DNA of 64,000 nt from Amaurobius ferox (taxonomy: Eukaryota > Arthropoda > Arachnida > Araneae > Amaurobiidae), in assembly GCA_951213105.1 (NCBI GenBank), contig OX578153.1:51890520-51954519 (forward strand). Direction: 5' to 3'. This document shows, one piece after another, positions 56,370-64,000 of this stretch. The position numbers and the translations under genes are program-made. Position 1 is the stretch's first letter, and each line of letters starts with the position of its first letter. Below the pieces are notes generated by a model. That model worked only from the letters and a program-made list of their open reading frames with translations. It was not told where the DNA came from and did no database searches.

Positions 56370-56870
56370 GGCTTTGCTGAGAGTACATAATTGCCTTTTT
56401 CCATCCATCTCCATCCCCTGATTATTACACATTAACTTTACTAAACTAGCATATTTTTATATTTCAGTTGATTATAAAGGTCAGCTTTTTAATTATTTTC
56501 ATATAAATAGTAATTTTTTTTTTCATCTCTGCAGCGGTTGCCGAGAGAACGCTATTATCCTTTTCCATCGATCTCCATCTCCCTATTGTTGCACATTAAC
56601 TTGATTAAATTAACTTATTTTCATATTTTGGTTGATTATAAAGGCAAATTTTTTTAATTATTTTCACATAAATAGTACGATCGTGAAATTCAGTTTTTTT
56701 TCGCTGGCGTTTCCGAGATTACGCAATTATCCTTTTCCATCGATCTCCTTCTCCTTATTGTTGCACATTAACTGGACTAAAGTAGCTTATTTTCATAGTT
56801 TGGTTGATTATAAAAGTTAATTTTTTAATTATTTTCATATAAATAGTACGATCATGAAATTCAATCTTTT
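56370..56870. repeat. Tandem units of ~165 bp (three)
   Basis: 'TATCCTTTTCCATCGATCTC' with 'TTGTTGCACATTAACT' and 'TTGGTTGATTATAAA' recurs at about 56380, 56542 and 56716 (spacings ~162 and ~174). Confidence 0.82.
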
Positions 56871-58004
56871 TCTATCTGAAGCCCTTTTTCTGCCACATTT
56901 TTATGAAAAGATATTTTTGAACAAAATAAACATTGTCTTTAAAATATACTGCCACCAATTTTTATTTATGTGTAGACACTAGACAATGCACATTTTAATA
57001 ATACATGATAATTTTATGAATGTGTTTAAAAATATACTGCAGTTTAAGAACAAAAAATGTGTGTCTTCCCAATTGTAAAAAAAATTTTTTTTGTGAAATT
57101 AAGTTCATAAATCCTGACTATTGTAATGATTTAATTTCAACAAAACTGACAAAATAAAAGCATGAGTTAGTATAGATAACAAAATCATAGTTTAGAATTA
57201 ATATAAAGGAATGTGTTAAAATTAAATTTGCCCATGTATTTAAACAACCCTGTTCTTAAACGCAATTGTCAAACTTGCATTTTCTAAATATAATAGAATT
57301 ATATCATTTTTCATCATTACATAACGAATTATATCATCATTACCTAACGTAACTTTCTGTCAAAATATTTTGAGAGATGAAGGATACAATGTAAATAATG
57401 TACAAATGAACATGCATACAACTGTTTCCAAAGAGATCTCAAAACAGTTGTGTGTTTCACATATTTGTGCATTATTTACATTGTGTCCTTTGAAAATCAG
57501 ATTTATGTCGATTTGTTCTGTAAAACTCATTTTACGTGCTATTCTGATTTTTTTTCAAAAATCTTCTGATTTTTACTCCAAATAAGTTGGCAGCTATGCG
57601 TTTAGCACATTTTGATGTGAAACATATGAGGCCGCGATGTAGACTAAAGTATTGAAATAATAGGGACATGGATGAAATAGATGTATATAACGCATGTGAT
57701 ATCATTTTGTTACGAATACGTAACAGATAATCATTGTTATAATTTGAAGATCTCGGTTGATTGATCTTAGCGATAAATTCGCTGAACATGGCGGGGATTT
57801 TGGGGAAATATCATCAGTTTGGAAACTTTGGGCAAATTCTAGAAATGTATCAAATTTTGTAGATTAGCTAAAAATTCCGCGAATTACGTGCTTTTTCCAA
57901 AACTTTTCACAGAGGGTACGGTATATAAGCTCATCATAGTTCAGTGGAGTTGTTGACGTGATAAGCGTAAGAGTATCTGCTGAACTCAGTACAGAACCCA
58001 ATGT

Positions 58005-58278
58005 TGAGACCCAGACCGTCCGACCTATCAGAAAGGTGTACGGTAACTGTTTTGAGCGGCCGGGAAGTGCCACCCAATTTAGACCGGAACCCAGTGGGGG
58101 AGGCATCCACAGGTACCGTACCCTCCTTCCCCTACCACCAACATCTCAGAAGGACATACGGATCCACATGTTTAACGTGATCGTACTCCGCGTGAACAAA
58201 GCGGCAGTTTTGGCGGGAATCGTACCCGGGACTACCGAGTGCAATTCCCGCACGCTAACCACTGAGCTACCGCGCCCT
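58005..58278 (-). mobile_element. tRNA-SINE with 14-bp duplication
   Basis: On the minus strand: head with GTAGCTCAGTGGTTAGC, B box region GTACGATTCCC, standard body, and a short tail ending GTCTGGGTCTCAA. The duplication ACAGAACCCAATGT (57991-58004) matches ACAGAATCCAATGT (58279-58292) with one change. Confidence 0.92.
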
Positions 58279-58359
58279 ACAGAATCCAATGTAAAATATT
58301 TCTTTTAATTATATTTATATAACCTGGTTGGCTTCCAGGAGTTGATTTTTCCTGCAGTG

Positions 58360-58800
58360 AATACCCTCACACGTTGATTTACATGGCAACGAAACAGTTG
58401 ACTTGCTGGCAAAGAAGGGCTGCCTGAAGAGCATTCCTACTCATTGTGATCTTACTGCCATGGAGATTTACTCTGCGTATAAAATAAAAAATAATAATGA
58501 ATGGAAAGTTCCTCTCCTTCATCTCTGGCATTCTGCGGGACACCTTGGACTATTATTAGAGCTTAAGGGTTCCAGACAACACCAGACTGTTCTGACAAGT
58601 CTCAAAAGCTGACATACTAGGCAGATGACTTTCGAAAAGGGAGTGAACTGTTTCCCTACATGTCTTTGATTGACTCCTCCTATTACACCCAGTCATATTG
58701 TTGATTATTTGGGTGTCTCTGTGCGTCACCTCTCCGACGAACAGCTGAGCGGATTCTTCGTAATGGTCTTATGGACTTGGTCTAGGGTATTCTTAGACTA
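58360..58800 (+). pseudogene. Non-LTR retrotransposon RNase H remnant
   Basis: From 58370 the frame reads HVDLHGNETVDLLAKKGCLK, matching the end of an RNase H domain (H-V-x-x-x-G-N-E-x-x-D-x-L-A-K) as found at the 3' end of I/Jockey-type LINEs. It continues through LLHLWHSAGHLGLLLELKGS, a TGA at about 58610, then QMTFEKGVNCFPTC and a degenerate tail. The RT domain is absent, so this is a 5'-truncated copy. It could have supplied the machinery used by SINEs, but no shared 3' end was seen. Confidence 0.7.
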
Positions 58801-60958
58801 TGGAGTTTAGTAATAATAAGAATATAACCTTTAAGTTGCGTTATCATACAATACTGGTAGAAAAGTGTAAAAATCTCAATTTTAGATTTACGACATCTGT
58901 GCATCAGCATCTGCGTGATACACCAGCGTGCGATTATCGCTTACGCAGACCGCACGTTAGCCCGGTGGAGTTACTGCAAACGTTACATCCAAACATGTCC
59001 TCTTATATAACTTTATAATTTGTAGTCAGATTCGGAGAAAATAAACTGTATTCTATTAATCTATCAAAACAGTAAAATTGAAAGAAGAAATAAAAATAAA
59101 ATAAAAATATCGAAACTGTTCTTTGTGGACCCTGTACCATCGTCGCAGACAATGCACATCAAACTTTACCATTTAAAATATGCAAAAAGGGTGATGTTTC
59201 ACATCAATTTATAATAAGTGACAGTGCTACTCATTATTTCTTTTACTACAAAAATAACATGCTGTCATTTTCCATGTATCCTTTTTCAGAGTGCTCGTTT
59301 AATCAAATGAGACCCAAATGCAATTTTCTCAGACTCGAAACTTAAATTGGCACACCGTTTCATTGAAGGGTTTTGATAATTACTAATTTTTATTGCTGGT
59401 CATTTTTCATCTTTTGTTACAAACGAAAATATATATAAATCATGCGATTTTTTTATAATGAATCAGATATATGCAATTATATGTAATAAACCCAGAAATA
59501 TCCCCAAATTAAGGTTCTTAAAAAGTATAATTAAAAATAGTATTGTGCTGCTCAGATTGCTTTTAAACGTCATGATTGGTTGAAATTGACAAAGTTATAC
59601 TCCAGGTAAAAATATGCAAATACATAAAAATCCGCCATCTAGTCGTCAGTCACTATACGCAGATCATTTGCCTTTGTTTTCGTCTGTTCGCTAATCGAGT
59701 CGCCACCATTGCCGGCAGTACAAAACGGCTGTGTGGCCGTACAAAACCTATTAAAAGTTTCACTTAAATTTTAATTTATATTTAAATTAAGATAATTTGT
59801 AAATTAAAATAATTAAATTTGTTTACAATGTATATTTAAAAGCTTGTTGGGTTCACGGGTTATAATTTTATTTTACAATAAGGATGCGGCTCTCGGTGCA
59901 ACTCTGACATACAGCATAAATAACATTTACAAAGGTATTACAAACAAAACAATTATACAAACAATTTACAAAGGTATTACAAAGGTATAACCTTTACAAA
60001 GGTATTTACAAATTATCAAAGTAGCGGTCAATTGCTCTAAATTAACATTGACTAACTTTTAAGTAACCCTACCTACATAGCGGATTTTCATGCCGCTGAT
60101 CCCAAAAGTTTACACGTTTTCTTATAACTAGTCCACCGTTATACATGTCTGCCTATTTCAATTGGCTGCGTCCTTATTCAGTGCAGCTTTCTGGATTTAT
60201 AACAAAGAGCGATTTAATTCGAAGGTTAATTGAAATCATTTCTTATATATTATATACTATTAAAATATTATCGGTAGATATGTATAGTACGCAACAAAAA
60301 AAAAATGATCCGGCAGCACATTTCTCTACATAATGCAATGAATTTACTTCTTTCTGGTTAATTTGCTATTTCGAAGTACGCAATTGGCTTATATTTTACT
60401 AAACTCTAAATTGGCAATTATCAATATTGACAGCATCTGCAGTAAACAATATTGTCCATATAGTAAAATACTTTAAAAATTAATTCATCAATTTGGCGTC
60501 ATTTTCGTTAACCAGTGTCCTTATTTTTCAATTTTATTGATATTTTCGTTAATCTGGGGCTCAATATCGCCAAAATTGGTCATCATGTTCACCAAAATCA
60601 TCGCCAATATCCAATCCCAGATTGGCTTAGAATGATTACGATTAGGGAAAATTGAACTACCTCTGTTTTTGCGAAATGGTCCACAAAATCGTTACAACTT
60701 GAAATAAATGATAAAGGCAAAATTCAAAATAGCAATAAAAAATGTGCAAAGTTACTTATTGAAAATGTAATGCAAAGTACGCTCGAAAGTATTCATTAAA
60801 TGCTTGTTTCATACGTCATATTTAAAGACGAAACGAATAAGACCATTTCCATTAATCTAGGTCAAACCGCTTTCGAGATATTCAGGATTTTTGGAATTTT
60901 GAGGAGATGGCTATGCTTTGACATGAATGACGTTGCCTAGTAAAAAAATCTGATATGG
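58801..60958. other. Intergenic; R2-core-like fragment near the end
   Basis: No gene. From about 60325 the DNA again resembles R2 (ACATAATGCAATGAATTTAC; TCAATTTGGCGTCATTTTCG) without clear ends. ORFs at 58800-59018, 59576-59767 and 60145-60333 have no motifs. Confidence 0.5.
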
Positions 60959-61939
60959 GCAGCATATGATTTTCCCTATATAATGCAGTGAATTTACTTC
61001 TTCCACAGTGAAGAAATTATGTATAATATCCGCGGCACAATGTTTTTAACATTGAATTGTACATTTGACGCTTTTCTTCGTGACAACTTCTAAAACTGTT
61101 CCGAAGTAACTAATTAACTTATATTTCACACAATTCTAAACTGGCAATAATCATTATTGCTAGCATCCGCAATAAGTAATATAGTCAATATATTAAAATA
61201 TTTTAGTAATTAATTAATCAATGTGGCGTCATTTCCGTTAATTTAGTATTTATATTGCAATTTTGAATATATTTCGTCGATCTGGGACGACATATCGCTA
61301 AGGTGGTGCTATATCACTAAATGAGTTGCCGAATTCTCCAAATTGATCGCCAAGCATTACATACAGACGGAGAAGAGAGATTTCCTTATTTAAATGACTA
61401 TTGGCAAACTGTTAATTATAAAAATGCAAAATTACTAGACAAGCGTATCTTCTTCTCTCGTGAATGAGACAAAATGGATTCACCAGAATGATGTCAAAAT
61501 ATTTGTCGTATAATATTACATGAAAGTGAACATACTTCACAAAAGTTAATACTTTATTTAATTTTATGTAATCTTTGTGATATATTTTTTTATTAGAATA
61601 ACATGCAATATCTATAGAACGGTTCATGCTAGCGATCTGAAGTGTGTGTCATTCGTGTTTTAACGAAAGATTATATAAGAAAGGATTATTTCCATAGTAT
61701 TATTTAAATTTTGATTTTTAATGATTTTTTCAAAATTTCATTCTAAAACTTGGGGGAGGGGGGTTCTTCCGAATCTTCCATTGCGTTTAATATAAATGGG
61801 TTTCCAGCATTCATCTATTGTAATATTTGTGCCAAATTTCGTTCAAAACATCCTATTCGTTCGCCTCCACACACTCACGGACACACATAAACTAAACTAC
61901 ACACGAAACATACACACTCGAATACACACATTAACACAC
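60959..61939 (+). repeat. R2 repeat, divergent copy without hairpin end
   Basis: It starts TCTGATATGGGCAGCATATG, follows the R2 order (ATAATGCAGTGAATTTACTT, AGAACGGTTCATGCTAGC, CATTGCGTTTAATATA) and runs into an (AC)n stretch where the 5S-tRNA SINE was inserted. Confidence 0.8.
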
Positions 61940-61953
61940 ACACACTGTATGTA

Positions 61954-62340
61954 AGGCCAACGGCCGTACCGTGCTGAAAACACCGGTTCTCGTTAGATCA
62001 CCGAAGTCAAGCAGCATCGGGCGCGGTTAGTACTTGGTGGGTGACCACCTCGGAACACCGCGTGCTGTTGGCCATCTCGGGTGCGGTATCCCCGTGGTTT
62101 GCGCGCTAGATTTGCACGCTACCACAAATGCCGCCGTGTTCATGCGGAGTACGATCACGTTAAACATGTGGGTCCGTAAGTCCTTCCGAGAGGTTGGTGG
62201 TAGGGGAAGGAGGGTACGGTCCCTGTGGATGCCTCCCCCACTGGGTTCCGGTCTAAATTGGGTGGCACTTCCCGGCCGTCCATACAGTTACCTTACACCT
62301 TTCTGGTAGGTCGAACGGTCTGGGTCTCAACAACAACAAC
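61954..62340 (+). mobile_element. 5S-tRNA composite SINE, best-preserved copy
   Basis: 5S-like head 61956-62072 (117 nt) with recognisable internal promoter elements: CAAGCAGCATCGGGCGCGG, GTTAGTACTTGG and TGGGTGACCACCTCGGAAC. Then comes a tRNA-like stretch without a B box, the SINE body and CAACAACAACAAC. The perfect duplication ACACACTGTATGTA lies at 61940-61953 and 62341-62354. Copy 1 at 42509 is nearly identical, so the family is probably young. Confidence 0.94.
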
Positions 62341-62354
62341 ACACACTGTATGTA

Positions 62355-63990
62355 CAGGGTGGTCATAAAAAAAAACTTCCCTGATATATGAACCACTAGC
62401 GGCCTATTCGCTCAACCAATCGAAAGGAAATTTCAGATATTGTTATTTGAAGATATGCGCTCGAGATTGTGATGATTTCAAACAATAGAACTCTCACGGT
62501 TACGGTTACAGTGAAAAAATTTCGAAATAATTTTCGTATGGCAACACCCCACATTTTTCCTACGCAAATTGACCAGCGCATTAAAAAACCATAAATGGCG
62601 TTGGAACGATACACGTATGACGAAAATTGGCGGCGTAAAACATTTGCAAAGAGGATCATTGTAAATGACCAATGACAAGACAAGAGAGGAGAGGGAAATT
62701 TTTTTTATTGGAATTACAAGTTTTCAACGTGCCCACCTTCACAGACGATAACGCATTACATGCGGGAGATTGTTAACAACAATGACGAACGTAACATCGC
62801 AGGAGGAATCTGTATTACATCCAGTTTTATAGCATCTTTCAATTCTGACAAATCTCGTGGATTTGATGCGTACACCTCAGATTTCAGATAACCCCAGAAC
62901 CAGAAATCCATCGGAGTGAGGTCGGGTAGATAGCGTTGGCAACGAAACTGCAAAGTTACGGGAGATGACTCAATCACCAAAGTTTTGTTGCAGCACTTGT
63001 TGAACACATGTAGAGACGTGTGGAAGAGCACCAGCTTGCATCCATACAATGTCATTAACGACATTTCGCTGCTGCAATTCTGGAATTACGTAATTCTGCA
63101 ACATTATTTTATACCGAGAACCTGTGATGGAGCACGTTTGCATACCATTGGAAGTGACCTCTTCGAAGAAATACGGACCGAGAACGAATGTGCTTGCGAT
63201 GCCGCACTACACAGTCACTTTAGCTTCGTGTAAAGGTACTGATGCCACATCGTGAGAATTTCATCAGCCCAGTGAACGCAGTTCTTGGAGTTTACGTTCC
63301 CAGTTAAGGAGAAATGTACCTCATCCTTCCATAATATCCGCAGCGGCCATCTGCTATCTTCATCATATCTGATGAGGAAAAAATTCGCAAAGTCGACACG
63401 TTGTTGCTCGTCTCCAGATTGCAACATCTGGACGCACTGAAACCGATAAGGAAACATCCGCAGGGCAGAGTGCAGAAGCTTGAGGACTGTGGTTTTCGGT
63501 ACATCCAAATTGCAGGTAACACTTCTTGGAGTACGCAATGGACCTACGGCAATCGTTTTATGCACTTCCGCAACAACTTCAACAGGGACATATGATCGTC
63601 CGAATGGCGGTCTATCACATGTGCATCCAGTTTCTTAAAATATTTTTACCAAATCACGTACAGTTCGTACGGGACATGGGCCTCGTCTTAGCTTATGATT
63701 TCGTCGATAAACTCGCATTGCTTCGGCAGCATTTTCCCAGTTCATATAAAGCAGCTTTATTAATTCATCTCGTTGTTTCCCTGTAAGTATTATTTTGTTG
63801 GCACGTTCGAATACCTGATTGAAGAAACAATCTTCCCACACTGCTTATTAAAGGTTTTCCACAAGCAATGCTTTGTATATGGTGTTCTGTGATTGGTGCT
63901 TCAACTGTCTATCCCTGTGAATTATGCAAAGTGCGGCAATACACCTCCTCTGTGTGTTGCCATTGCTCCTTTACATTGCTCTTTGCAAAT
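62355..63990 (-). mobile_element. Mariner-type transposon, right part to the window edge
   Basis: The left end CAGGGTGGTCATAAAAAAAA follows a TA. The minus-strand transposase occupies 62756-63841. The other inverted end was not identified within the window and may lie beyond 64000, or be lost. Confidence 0.75.
62756..63841 (-). pseudogene. Mariner-like transposase, mutated
   Basis: Near-continuous homology: FERANKIILTGKQRDELIKL, VRTVRDLVKIF then TAA and ETGCTCDRPPFGRSYVPVEV in the same frame, PRSVTCNLDVPKTTVLKLLH, ILWKDEVHFSLTGNVNSKN (first Asp), IVWMQAGALPHVS, YLPDLTPMDFWFWGYLKSEV (third Asp). The second catalytic position, normally MQDGA, reads MQAGA, so the Asp is lost. Two frameshifts lie near 63215 and 62935. 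The enzyme would be inactive. Confidence 0.88.
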
Positions 63991-64000
63991 GTTTTAAGCC

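Larger units (their letters stand above)
55641..57598. mobile_element. Unclassified 1.96-kb element with 6-bp duplication
   Basis: The left end CATACCTGCCAACTT and right end (reverse complement) CATAGCTGCCAACTT are inverted repeats. CGTTTA borders both sides (55635-55640 and 57599-57604). Interior: a strong hairpin (55822-55881), a 104-codon minus ORF (55938-56252) with no family I recognise, and ~165-bp tandem units at 56370-56870. No transposase found. 'CATACCTGCCAAC' starts are seen in hAT-related repeats, but a 6-bp duplication does not fit hAT. Confidence 0.68.

Noticed and set aside
55635..57604. A Maverick/Polinton remnant, because of the 6-bp duplication
   Set aside because: The ends are short and the element is under 2 kb, with no integrase, polymerase or capsid fragments.
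61956..62072. A functional 5S rRNA gene
   Set aside because: The 5S-like part is joined to a SINE body and AAC tail inside a target duplication and occurs three times the same way. It is part of a SINE, though its promoter may still work.

Overview
This is a stretch of AT-rich, gene-poor, intron-style animal DNA packed with interspersed repeats. It holds no operons, no prokaryotic signals and almost no long ORFs. The best guess is an arachnid, probably a spider. The reasons are a Penelope-like retroelement with permuted domains and an in-frame UGA (a combination described from spiders), many Tc1/mariner remnants, and tRNA- and 5S-derived SINEs. The taxon is inferred, not proven.

Layout. 1-27 kb: AT-rich intergenic DNA with a hAT-like MITE (2614-3187), copies of a ~0.9-1.4 kb repeat with a hairpin end (called R2 here), one clean tRNA-SINE (6414-6701), a decayed PIF1-like helicase (9645-10764), a ~170-bp satellite array (11.1-13.0 kb), several copies of a ~1-1.5 kb repeat (R1, 13.6-19.1 kb) and a long-TIR mariner MITE (22478-23337). 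27.2-32.1 kb: a minus-strand Naiad-type Penelope-like element (GIY-YIG endonuclease first, reverse transcriptase last), broken by frameshifts and by a piggyBac-type MITE with TTAA duplications. 34.9-38.2 kb: the only convincing host gene, an 886-codon exon behind a splice acceptor, with seven SUMO-consensus motifs and C-terminal repeats of ~115 residues.

39.5-47.9 kb is a stack of insertions. One R1 copy was hit by two Tc1-like transposons. One of these was itself split by a ~4.7 kb element with ~80-bp inverted ends. Inside that element lies a SINE pile-up in which a 14-bp target sequence recurs eleven times between different SINE insertions. 48.7-64 kb: a tandem SINE array, minisatellites, more R2, an unclassified ~1.96 kb element with a 6-bp duplication, a LINE RNase H remnant, a 5S-tRNA composite SINE with a perfect 14-bp duplication, and a decayed mariner running to the window edge.

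The most unusual items are the repeatedly used SINE target site (42495-43963), the 5S-tRNA composite SINE that lacks the tRNA B box, the UGA-containing permuted Penelope-like element, and the SUMO-motif protein. Repeat boundaries were read by eye. Boundaries backed by target-site duplications are firm to within a few bases; the others are approximate.
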